64,000 bases of DNA. Origin: Thioclava sp. ES.031 (GTDB lineage: Bacteria > Pseudomonadota > Alphaproteobacteria > Rhodobacterales > Rhodobacteraceae). The translations under genes were made by a program, and so were the position numbers. The DNA lies in contig NZ_PDJO01000001.1 of assembly GCF_002563775.1 (NCBI RefSeq), forward strand, positions 1,002,001 to 1,066,000, read 5' to 3'. This document shows positions 55,771-64,000 of this stretch, piece by piece; within the stretch, counting starts at the first letter, position 1, and every line of letters starts with the position of its first letter. Under the pieces are notes generated by a model, which had not been told where the DNA came from, did not search any database, and was given only the letters and a program-made list of their open reading frames with translations.

Positions 55771-56200
55771 GCCACTTTTGCCGCCCGAGCGCGCGGCGCG
55801 GGTGAAAGCCAGCGCGGCGCGGCTCGACTTCGAAGATCCGTCGCTGTTTCGCGACGCCTTCGCGCGGCTCTTCGCGGTCCATCCCGAGCTTGATCAGGTG
55901 TTGCCCAACAGCGAAGGCGGGCAGCAGCTGAAATATGCCGCGATGATGGAGGTGATCCTCTCCACGCTCGATCCGCCCGAGGAGCAGGAGCTGGAACTGC
56001 CCGGCCTCGGTCAGATGCATGTGCTGTTCGGAGCCGAGCCGGACTATTACGTGTGGCTGTCAGAGGCGGTGATCGCAGGCCTCGCGGCCAAGCTGGGCGA
56101 TCAGTGGTCGCCCGAGTTGGCCGCCGACTGGGCCGAGTTGTTCAGCAAGGTCTCGGCTCAGATGATCGCGGGCGCCGAGGCGCTGGAAGATCAGTTCTAG
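55757..56200 (+). CDS. Globin-like protein
   Basis: This 147-residue, probably all-helical protein resembles single-domain globins. A candidate proximal haem His is in [17 protein letters not shown] (near residue 97), matching the F-helix H and the following G-x-x-P-x-x-Y of flavohaemoglobin globin domains. The distal-pocket assignment is uncertain, and haem binding is unproven. The ATG overlaps the zinc-finger gene's end, so the two are translated together. An oxygen- or NO-handling role is possible. Confidence 0.75.
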   Translation: MTITEPLLPPERAARVKASAARLDFEDPSLFRDAFARLFAVHPELDQVLPNSEGGQQLKYAAMMEVILSTLDPPEEQELELPGLGQMHVLFGAEPDYYVWLSEAVIAGLAAKLGDQWSPELAADWAELFSKVSAQMIAGAEALEDQF

Positions 56201-56222
56201 GCGCCGGTCTGCCTGCCGCGCC

Positions 56223-56381
56223 TCACTTGTCCTTCTTCGCCGCCGCCTTCATCCGTTCGAGCAGCGCAGCTTTCGGGTCTTTCTTCCCGTAAGGCGTCTT
56301 GTCGGAGCCATAGGCGTTGTGCTCGGCATGTTTGGGCGTGTTCTTCGGCGGCTTCGCGCCACCCATCTTGGAATAATCCAT
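56223..56381 (-). CDS. Small basic conserved protein
   Basis: This 52-residue, Lys-rich protein (MDYSKMGGAKPPKNTPKHAEHNAYGSDKTPYGKKD...) has no domain known to me; small proteins of this type recur in Rhodobacterales. ATG 56381 gives the conserved start. It converges on the globin-like gene, with 22 bases between the stops, and is divergent from polA. Function unknown. Confidence 0.65.
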   Translation of the reverse strand: MDYSKMGGAKPPKNTPKHAEHNAYGSDKTPYGKKDPKAALLERMKAAAKKDK

Positions 56382-56764
56382 CGGTTCGATCCTTTGCGGC
56401 TGCCGCTTGAGATGGGGGATTTCAGGGGAGCTGGCAAGGGCTCTCCGCATATCCTTGGGCACGGGCGACCAGCCCGACCCTCCCCCCGGGAGGGCGCATT
56501 GGCGATGGTGCGCGGGCCCGGCGGTCTTTCGGGCTTGCGAGATGAACTGCCCAAATCAGACGACAGCGAAGCGCCCACCCAAGGCTCGGGCGCGGCCCTT
56601 GTCGCGAAACTCAATCGCCACCCCTGCGCCGCGAAGCGCGGCGCGTTCGCCGCTGAAGGCTTCCACTGGAATCCTTCCGAGACGCGGCTCACCCCCCGAT
56701 CCTCTTCCCCTCCGCACCCCCCTGTGGCACAACCGGGGCCAACGCGCGAAGGAGGGCTCTCGCA
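56382..56764. other. Spacer between small basic protein and polA
   Basis: These 383 bp carry no convincing gene. The rightward frames are rich in Pro, Arg and Ser and lack any motif. The polA promoter should lie here; I see no clear -35/-10 pair. A CTCCCCCCGGGAGGG hairpin (about 56481-56497) is the only obvious structure. Confidence 0.5.
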
Positions 56765-59590
56765 ATGGCATTCGGCAAAGGCTGTCACCTGCATCTTATC
56801 GACGGTTCGGCCTTCATTTTCCGCGCCTATCACGCGCTGCCGCCGCTCACGCGCAAGTCCGATGGGTTGCCGATCGGGGCGGTCGCGGGCTTTTGCAACA
56901 TGCTGTGGAAATACATCGAAGACGCCAAGGGTTCGGACGCGCCGACCCATGCGGCGGTGATCTTCGACAAGGGCAGCCACACCTTCCGCAACGACCTCTA
57001 CGATCAATACAAGGCCAATCGCGACGAGATGCCCGAGGAACTGCGCCCGCAGATCCCGCTGACCCGCGACGCGACCAAAGCGTTCAACATCGCCTGCGAG
57101 GAACTGGCGGGCTACGAGGCCGACGACATCATCGCGACGCTTGCCCGTCAGGGCCGGGAGGCGGGCGGCCGCGTGACGATCATCTCCTCGGACAAGGACT
57201 TGATGCAGCTCGTCGGCGGCGGCGTCGAGATGTTCGACGCGATGAAGAACCGCGCCATCGGCGTCGAGGAGGTCGAGGCCAAGTTCGGCGTCGGCCCCGA
57301 GCGCGTGATCGACGTGCAGGCGCTGGCCGGCGACTCGGTCGACAACATCCCCGGCGCGCCCGGCATCGGTGTGAAAACGGCGGCGCTCCTTATCAACGAA
57401 TATGGCGATCTGGAAACGCTGCTGGAGCGCGCCTCCGAGATCAAGCAACCCAAGCGCCGCGAGACGCTGATCGAGAAGGCCGACCAGATTCGCCTCTCGA
57501 AGCAGCTCGTGACGCTCGACGACCAGACGCCCATCGAGTTCACGCTCGACGATCTGGAAATCCGCGAGCCCGATGTGGACACGCTGATGGGCTTCCTCAA
57601 CGAGATGGAATTCCGCACGCTGACCCGCCGCGTGGCCGACAAATTCGGCGCCGAGCCGCCGCCCGCGCCGGAAGTCTCGGACGTGCCGGCGAGCCACGAC
57701 AACGCGGCGCCCGAGGTCGAGCAACCGCCCTTCGATCCCGACAGCTATATCTGCATCCGCGATGCCGAGACGCTGACGCAATGGCTCGATGCGGCCCGCG
57801 CGAAGGGCTGGGTCGCGGTCGATACCGAGACCACCTCGCTCAACGAGATGCAGGCCGAACTCGTGGGCGTGTCGCTTGCCATCGAGGCGGGGAAAGCGGC
57901 CTATCTGCCGCTCGGGCACAGCAAAGGCGAAGGCGATCTGTTCGGCGGAGCCGAGCGCGTCGAAGGGCAGATGGACCTCAAAGAGGCGCTCGCGCTGCTC
58001 AAGCCCGTGCTGGAGGATCCGGCGATCCTGAAAATCGGCCAGAACATGAAGTACGACTTCAAGATCTTCGCCCGCCACGGCATCCGCGTCGCGCCGATCG
58101 ACGACACGATGCTGATGTCCTACGCGATGTTCTCGGGGCTGCACGGTCACGGGATGGATGCGCTTTCGGATCGCTATCTCAACCACCAGCCGATCCCGAT
58201 CAAGGAACTGATCGGCTCCGGGAAGAGCCAGATCACCTTTGACAAGGTCGAGATCGACAAGGCCACGCGCTACGCCGCCGAGGACGCCGATATCACGCTG
58301 CGCCTCTGGCAGCAGTTCAAGCCGCGGCTCCATCGCGAGCGCGTCACCACCGTCTACGAGACGCTGGAGCGCCCGATGGTCCCGGTGCTCGCCGATATGG
58401 AAATGGCTGGCGTGAAGGTCGACGCCTCGGTGCTGTCGCGCATGTCGAATGCGTTTGCGCAGAAAATGGCGCAGCTCGAAGACGAGATCGCCGAGATCGC
58501 GGGCCAGCCCTTCAATGTCGGCTCGCCCAAACAGCTGGGCGAGATCCTGTTCGACACGATGGGCGTCGAGGGCGGCAAGAAGGGCAAGACCGGGGCTTAC
58601 GGCACCGGGGCGGATGTGCTCGAAGACGTGACCACGATGGAAGACACCAACCCGCAGGCTGCGAAGCTGGCGGCAAGGGTGCTCGACTGGCGGCAGATCT
58701 CGAAGCTGAAATCGACCTATACGGATGCGCTGCAAACCCATGTGAACCCGGATACGGGCCGCGTTCACACCTCCTATTCCATCGCGGGCGCGAACACGGG
58801 GCGTCTGGCCTCGACCGATCCGAACCTGCAAAACATCCCCGTGCGCTCCGAGGAAGGCCGCCGCATCCGCGAGGCGTTTGTCGCGCGCGAGGGCTGCACG
58901 ATCGTCTCGCTCGACTATTCCCAGATCGAGCTGCGCATCCTCGCCCATGTCGCGGATCTTCCCGAGATGCGCGAGGCCTTCAAGGAGGGCTTGGACATTC
59001 ACGCAGCCACCGCGTCCGAGATGTTCGACGTGCCGCTCGACCAGATGACGCCCGAGATCCGCCGTCAGGCGAAGGCGATCAATTTCGGTGTGATCTACGG
59101 GATTTCCGGCTTCGGTCTGGCGCGCAACCTGCGCATCCCGCGCGCCGAGGCGCAGGGCTTCATCGACCGCTATTTCGAGCGTTTCCCCGGTATCCGCAAA
59201 TACATGGACGACACCGTGGCCTTCGCGAAAGAGCACAAATTCGTCCAGACCCTGTTTGGGCGCAAAATCCACACGCCGGATATCGGCGCGAAGGGGCCGT
59301 CGGCGGGCTTCGCCAAGCGCGCGGCAATCAACGCACCGATCCAGGGGGCAGCCGCCGATATCATCCGCCGCGCGATGGTACGGATGCCTCAGGCGATCGA
59401 GGGTATTCCCGCGCGGATGCTGCTACAGGTGCATGACGAATTGATCTTCGAGGTCGAGGATGCGGCCGTCGACGACCTGATCAAGACCGCCCGGGCCACG
59501 ATGGAAGGCGCGGCGGAGCCGGTGATGAAGCTCACGGTACCGCTCGTCGTCGATGCGGGGCAGGGGGAAAGCTGGGCCGCCGCTCACTGA
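56765..59590 (+). CDS. polA: DNA polymerase I
   Basis: This 941-residue repair and Okazaki-processing polymerase has all three domains. The 5'-3' exonuclease occupies about residues 1-290 (LIDGSAFIFRAYHALPP, GYEADDIIATLA, helix-hairpin-helix GDSVDNIPGAPGIG). The 3'-5' proofreading domain (about 325-520) has intact VDTETTSL. The polymerase domain (about 540-941) has DYSQIELRILAH and HDELIFEV. AAGGAGG precedes ATG 56765. The stop overlaps the end of the DUF2798 gene by seven bases. Confidence 0.97.
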   Translation: MAFGKGCHLHLIDGSAFIFRAYHALPPLTRKSDGLPIGAVAGFCNMLWKYIEDAKGSDAPTHAAVIFDKGSHTFRNDLYDQYKANRDEMPEELRPQIPLTRDATKAFNIACEELAGYEADDIIATLARQGREAGGRVTIISSDKDLMQLVGGGVEMFDAMKNRAIGVEEVEAKFGVGPERVIDVQALAGDSVDNIPGAPGIGVKTAALLINEYGDLETLLERASEIKQPKRRETLIEKADQIRLSKQLVTLDDQTPIEFTLDDLEIREPDVDTLMGFLNEMEFRTLTRRVADKFGAEPPPAPEVSDVPASHDNAAPEVEQPPFDPDSYICIRDAETLTQWLDAARAKGWVAVDTETTSLNEMQAELVGVSLAIEAGKAAYLPLGHSKGEGDLFGGAERVEGQMDLKEALALLKPVLEDPAILKIGQNMKYDFKIFARHGIRVAPIDDTMLMSYAMFSGLHGHGMDALSDRYLNHQPIPIKELIGSGKSQITFDKVEIDKATRYAAEDADITLRLWQQFKPRLHRERVTTVYETLERPMVPVLADMEMAGVKVDASVLSRMSNAFAQKMAQLEDEIAEIAGQPFNVGSPKQLGEILFDTMGVEGGKKGKTGAYGTGADVLEDVTTMEDTNPQAAKLAARVLDWRQISKLKSTYTDALQTHVNPDTGRVHTSYSIAGANTGRLASTDPNLQNIPVRSEEGRRIREAFVAREGCTIVSLDYSQIELRILAHVADLPEMREAFKEGLDIHAATASEMFDVPLDQMTPEIRRQAKAINFGVIYGISGFGLARNLRIPRAEAQGFIDRYFERFPGIRKYMDDTVAFAKEHKFVQTLFGRKIHTPDIGAKGPSAGFAKRAAINAPIQGAAADIIRRAMVRMPQAIEGIPARMLLQVHDELIFEVEDAAVDDLIKTARATMEGAAEPVMKLTVPLVVDAGQGESWAAAH

Positions 59591-59820
59591 GCCGCGGGCT
59601 GACGCACCAGCAGATTGGTCACGCGCCGGGCGATCGGCGCGACGATCAGCACCGACGGGTAGGCGAGGATCCAGCTCGAAATCCAGCTCGAGCCCCAAAG
59701 CGCCAGGAAGTCCTCGGCCATCCCGGCCGCGCGGAAGGTGGCGACGCCCGAGACCAGAAGCGACATGATCCCGGAGAGGATCAGGCTGAACAACAGATGG
59801 GCGTAGCGGGCGGGGATCAT
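59584..59820 (-). CDS. DUF2798 family membrane protein
   Basis: This 78-residue protein has two membrane helices and matches DUF2798 in length and pattern (MIPARYAHLLFSLILSGIMSLLVSGVATF and ILAYPSVLIVAPIARRVTNLLV). Function unknown. AGGTGACC before ATG 59820 is a fair ribosome binding site. It converges on polA. Confidence 0.85.
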   Translation of the reverse strand: MIPARYAHLLFSLILSGIMSLLVSGVATFRAAGMAEDFLALWGSSWISSWILAYPSVLIVAPIARRVTNLLVRQPAAQ

Positions 59821-59976
59821 CGGGGTCACCTCATGTGGCCGGGAGTTGCAAGGCTCGCATTTTGGTGAACTGCGCGTGATCGGGCAACGCACAAGCCCGT
59901 GTGTATCTTCGCGCAGCCCTGCTCAGGCGCATTGACCCTGCCGCATGGCAATGTTGAGACTGCGGAAGCCTCCGGC

Positions 59977-60036
59977 GGGGATATTTGGACCAAGTCGAAA
60001 CGCGCGCCTTGCTTTCGGCTTGGTCCAAATATCCCC
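59977..60036. repeat. Large inverted repeat containing GGATATTTGG upstream of the CDF gene
   Basis: Perfect 18-base arms GGGGATATTTGGACCAAG and their complement (59977-59994, 60019-60036) extend inwards by five more pairs (CGAAA/TTTCG) around a short loop. The hairpin ends 51 bases before the transporter gene. The GGATATTTGG core is shared with the elements at 11.1 and 32.1 kb. Confidence 0.75.
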
Positions 60037-60087
60037 CGCGGAGCGTCCCACCCGCGCCTCAGGCGCCGAAATCCGAGAAAGGCGCCC

Positions 60088-61047
60088 ATGCCCCACGATC
60101 ATCATCACCACCACCATCTCGACGCCGATACGAGCGACAACCGCGTGCTTTGGGCGGTGGTCGTCAATGTGGTGCTGACGGTGGCGCAGGTGCTGGGCGG
60201 CGCGATCGCGGGCTCGATGGCGCTGATCGCGGACGGGGTGCATAACTTCTCGGATGCCGCCGCGCTGGTGCTGGCCTTCGGGGCGCGCAAGCTGGCCAAG
60301 CGCGGGGCGGATGCGGCGATGAGCTTCGGCTGGTCGCGCGCCGAGGTCATTGCGGCCTTCGTCAATTACATCGCGCTGATCCTGATCTCGATCTGGCTGG
60401 TCGTCGAAGCGGTGGGGCGGATGATCCACCCGCCGCAGGTCGATGGCTGGATCGTGGTCTGGCTGGCGACGCTGGCCTTGATCATCGATCTGGCGACGGC
60501 CGCGCTGACCTATGCGCTTTCCAAGCAGAGCCTGAACATCCGTGCGGCCTTCCTGCATAACCTCGCCGATGCCGGCGCCTCGGTCGCGGTGATCGTGGGC
60601 GGTGTCGTGATCCTGCTCTACGATTGGCGGCTGGTCGATCCGATCCTGACCATCGGCATCTCGGTCTTCATCCTGTGGCATGTCGCGACCGATCTGAAAC
60701 CGGTGCTGCGCATCCTGATGCTGGGCGCGCCGCCCGAGAAGGATTGCACGGAGGTGCGGGGCGCGCTGGGCGAGGTCGAGGGCGTCATGAGCGTGCATCA
60801 CGTCCACCTGTGGCAGATCGACGAGAAGCGCGTCTCCGTCGAGGCGCATCTGGTGCTGGAAGAGGGCCATAACTATGCCACGGTGATCGCGCGGGCCAAG
60901 GATATGCTCGCGCATCAGTTCGGCATCCACCACGCGACGCTGGAGCCGGAAAGCGCGAGCCTTGGCTGCGCCGATCACCCGGACCACGACGACCACGAAG
61001 ATCATGATCACGAAGTTCATGGCCACGCGGGCCATCCGGCGCATTGA
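60088..61047 (+). CDS. Cation diffusion facilitator, His-rich
   Basis: This 319-residue metal/proton antiporter (Zn, Co or Cd efflux) has six predicted membrane helices. The CDF metal-site motif is HNFSDAAAL near residue 50 (HxxxD) with a second HNLADAGAS near 160. A cytoplasmic domain (about 215-300) carries SVHHVHLWQID. Both ends are unusually His-rich: residues 3-10 are nearly all His, and the last 25 residues alternate Asp, His and Glu. The large hairpin upstream may control expression. ATG 60088 is the start of the His-rich leader. Confidence 0.93.
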   Translation: MPHDHHHHHHLDADTSDNRVLWAVVVNVVLTVAQVLGGAIAGSMALIADGVHNFSDAAALVLAFGARKLAKRGADAAMSFGWSRAEVIAAFVNYIALILISIWLVVEAVGRMIHPPQVDGWIVVWLATLALIIDLATAALTYALSKQSLNIRAAFLHNLADAGASVAVIVGGVVILLYDWRLVDPILTIGISVFILWHVATDLKPVLRILMLGAPPEKDCTEVRGALGEVEGVMSVHHVHLWQIDEKRVSVEAHLVLEEGHNYATVIARAKDMLAHQFGIHHATLEPESASLGCADHPDHDDHEDHDHEVHGHAGHPAH

Positions 61048-61048
61048 G

Positions 61049-61801
61049 CTAGCGCGGCAGCCAGCCCAGTGTTTCGCGCGTCTCCGCCTGCGGGGTGTAT
61101 TCCGCTGACGCATAGCCGTCATAGCCATCGCCATCGAGCGTCGCGAAGAAGCCTGCAAGGTCGATCTTGCCCGAACCGGGGCCGCCGCGCCCCGGGGCAT
61201 CGGCAAATTGCACATGGGCCGCACGGTGACCATGCTTCGCCCAAGCTCCCGCCACATCGCCGGTCAGCATCTGTGCGTGATAGGCGTCGAATTGCAGATG
61301 CAGGTTAGGGGCCGCGACCGCGTCGAGAATCTCCGCCGCGAGATCGAAATCGTTCAGGAAATAGCCCGGCATGTCGATCGGGTTGATCGGCTCGATCGTC
61401 AGGTGCCGTTTCGGCGCGTGCGCCGCCGCCCATTTCAGGTTCGCGATATAGGTCCCCCGGGCCTCCGCGCCCTCGGCCTTGCCCGCCATGATATGGAGGA
61501 CGCGCGGCTTCAGGATGTCGGCGAAGCGCATCGCGCGGTCGAAATCGCGGCGGAAACGGTCTTCCAGCCCCGGCACGGCGGCAAAGCCTCGGTCGCCGTC
61601 CGTATAGTTCGGCGGTGGCACATTCATCAGCACGAAGCTCAGGTCGTGGCGGATCAACTCGTGGCGCATCTCCTGCGCGGACGCGTCGTAAGGAGACAGC
61701 ACTTCCACCGCATCGAAGCCGGCCTGTTTCGCCGCTTTGAACCGCTCCATGAAGGGGAGCTCAGTGAACAGGAACGTCAGGTTCGCGGCGAATTTCGGCA
61801 C
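61049..61801 (-). CDS. Hydroxypyruvate isomerase-like protein
   Basis: This 250-residue TIM-barrel protein belongs to the AP-endonuclease-2/Hyi family that isomerises hydroxypyruvate and tartronate semialdehyde. It begins MPKFAANLTFLFTELPFMERF. The metal-site Glu lies in TIEPINPIDMPGYFL, the His in LHLQFDAYHAQ, and further residues in HVQFADAPGRGGPGSGKIDL and the terminal SAEYTPQAETRETLGW. The substrate could be another keto-sugar acid. Together with lldD-like enzymes it may serve glyoxylate/glycolate metabolism. It has a 1-bp gap to the DUF1285 gene upstream on the same strand. Confidence 0.9.
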   Translation of the reverse strand: MPKFAANLTFLFTELPFMERFKAAKQAGFDAVEVLSPYDASAQEMRHELIRHDLSFVLMNVPPPNYTDGDRGFAAVPGLEDRFRRDFDRAMRFADILKPRVLHIMAGKAEGAEARGTYIANLKWAAAHAPKRHLTIEPINPIDMPGYFLNDFDLAAEILDAVAAPNLHLQFDAYHAQMLTGDVAGAWAKHGHRAAHVQFADAPGRGGPGSGKIDLAGFFATLDGDGYDGYASAEYTPQAETRETLGWLPR

Positions 61802-61802
61802 G

Positions 61803-62396
61803 TTACAGCTCCGCCGCGCGCAGGATCGGGAAGAAGCTGCCCGCCGAGATCACGCCGGTCCAGTCCTCGCCCTCATGCTCGCGCGTCACGGCCAGATCGA
61901 CGAGCCGGTAGAAGCTCTTGCGGTCGATCAAAGCCTCCAGCCCACGGCGCACATGCAGGTAGGGGCGGGGCTCGCCATCCTCGCTATGTTCCACCCGGAT
62001 CGCGTGCTCCGCATCGGCCAGAACCACGTCGCCCACATTGGTCGTGAAGCGAATCAACTGGTCGTCGCCTTCGCCCTCAGTGGTGAAATCGACGGCGATG
62101 AAAGGTGCGTCCTCGACCCGGATACCGACCTTCTCGACCGGGGTGACGAGGTAGTATTTCCCGTCCTCCAGTTTCAGAATCGATGAAAACAGTCGCACCA
62201 GCGCCTCGCGCCCGATCGGCGTGCCAAGATAGAACCAAGTCCCGTCGCGGCGGATCTCCATATCGAGATCGCCGCAGAAGGGCGGATTCCACAAATGCAC
62301 GGGCGGCGGGCCCTTTTTGCTGGCTTTCTTGGCCGCATCGGCGAGCCCGTCTGCCGTCGGGGAAGGGGTCGAAACCGTCTGTTTGTGATCCGTCAT
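61803..62396 (-). CDS. DUF1285 domain-containing protein
   Basis: This 197-residue cytosolic protein has the DUF1285 pattern HLWNPPFCGDLDMEIRRDGTWFYLGTPIGREALVRLFSSIL and YYLVTPVEKVGIRVEDAPF. Function is unknown. ATG 62396 is used. It is divergent from the moxR gene with a 72-bp shared promoter space, and adjoins the hydroxypyruvate isomerase-like gene. Confidence 0.88.
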   Translation of the reverse strand: MTDHKQTVSTPSPTADGLADAAKKASKKGPPPVHLWNPPFCGDLDMEIRRDGTWFYLGTPIGREALVRLFSSILKLEDGKYYLVTPVEKVGIRVEDAPFIAVDFTTEGEGDDQLIRFTTNVGDVVLADAEHAIRVEHSEDGEPRPYLHVRRGLEALIDRKSFYRLVDLAVTREHEGEDWTGVISAGSFFPILRAAEL

Positions 62397-62468
62397 GTAA
62401 ATTTGGCCGTTGGTCGGAGCGTGGATATCTGCTTTGCTGGCAAGATAGGCATCAACGGGGAGAATGTC

Positions 62469-63481
<1,013 letters not shown>

Positions 63482-63485
<4 letters not shown>

Positions 63486-64000
63486 GCGTCACCTCCGATA
63501 CCGCAGCGCCGGGGCAGTCCCCAGCGCTGAGCCTGCGCCGCGAGGCGGAAGGGGCGGCCTCTGCGCTGCCCCCGCTGCTGGTCGCGGCGGAGCATCTGGC
63601 GGCGACCGTCCAGATGGGCGCGCATGGCCGCAGGCGCGCGGGATCGGGCGAGGAATTCTGGCAATACCGACCCGCCCATGCAGGCGACGAGCTGCGCTTC
63701 GTCGATTGGCGGCGCTCGGCGCGCTCGGACAGCCAATATGTGCGCCAGCGGGAATGGCAGCTGGCGCAATCGGTCCATCTCTGGGTCGATGATGCAGCCT
63801 CGATGCGCTTCACCGGGGCCGAGAGCGGGCGCAATGCGCGCGCCACGAAATCAGAGCGCGCCCGTGTTCTGGGCCTCGCGCTTGCGGTGCTGATGGTGCG
63901 CGGCGGCGAGCGCGTCGGGCTGACAGGCCCGCTCGCACCGCCACGTCCGGGCCGCGCGCAGCTGATGGAGCTTGCAGGCCTTCTGTCGCGCGAGGCGGGC
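63482..64000 (+). CDS. DUF58 domain-containing protein (cut by window end)
   Basis: The frame opens with TTG 63482 overlapping the moxR stop (TTGA) and runs off the window, giving 173 visible residues. The DUF58 hallmark EFWQYRPAHAGDELRFVDWRRSARSD is at about 57-82, followed by the von Willebrand-like VHLWVDDAASM. It is the standard partner of MoxR. The stop and any following von Willebrand-factor genes lie outside. The start could also be further downstream. Confidence 0.9.

Noticed and set aside
56249-59272. A 1007-codon frame on the minus strand opposite polA
   Set aside because: It is antisense to DNA polymerase I and has no recognisable domain; the same composition artefact.

Overview
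The window is a gene-dense, high-GC chromosomal segment from an alphaproteobacterium, most likely of the family Rhodobacteraceae. The reasons are protein-level resemblance throughout, the linked order mdh, sucCD, sucAB, lpd, mcl2, mch, sdhCDAB, the thyX-type thymidylate synthase, the FYDLN-acid protein and the small proteins typical of this group. I cannot name genus or species. There is no CRISPR array, no complete prophage, no insertion sequence and no rRNA. Two tRNA genes, Arg(ACG) and Ala(GGC), lie head to head near 21 kb.

Layout. 1-9.7 kb: two polyamine-type ABC permeases, DUF1810, an A+T-rich coiled-coil membrane protein overlapping thyX, glyoxalase I, pth and L25, a MarR-GNAT fusion, an L-lactate dehydrogenase-type flavoenzyme and a ZIP transporter. 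9.9-12.1 kb: argD and argF. 12.2-19.2 kb, minus strand: rpmH, rnpA, yidD, ttcA, a degenerate GGDEF/EAL protein, yidC, a MOSC protein and engB. 19.5-30.2 kb: an orphan histidine kinase, the tRNAs, a FYDLN-acid protein, a YgjP-type hydrolase, a GntR/FCD regulator, rpmB, a copper-chaperone pair, meaB, DUF3108, hrpB and a thioesterase. 30.3-52.4 kb: the central-carbon block. 52.5-64 kb: a MAPEG/TetR pair, DUF1989, an ABC ATPase, an NDUFS6-like zinc finger and a globin-like protein, polA, a His-rich CDF transporter, a hydroxypyruvate-isomerase-like protein, DUF1285, and a MoxR/DUF58 pair cut by the window end.

The central-carbon block encodes most of the lower half of the TCA cycle: 2-oxoglutarate dehydrogenase, succinyl-CoA synthetase, succinate dehydrogenase and malate dehydrogenase. 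Inside it are two ethylmalonyl-CoA pathway genes, mcl2 and mch. The clearest regulatory signal is the perfect palindrome TGTGATCACA. It occurs as tandem pairs exactly 21 bp apart upstream of sucC and upstream of sdhC, and as a single copy just before the start codon of the GntR/FCD regulator at 23 kb. I infer a small TCA-cycle regulon controlled by that or a related regulator.

The most unusual gene is a lower-GC glycosyltransferase between sdhA and sdhB whose frame runs without a stop into a lipoprotein-like tail. A second clean regulatory module is a TetR gene with two identical-arm operators, also 21 bp apart, facing a divergent MAPEG gene. Base-composition remarks are by eye. Family assignments rest on motif recognition without database searches.
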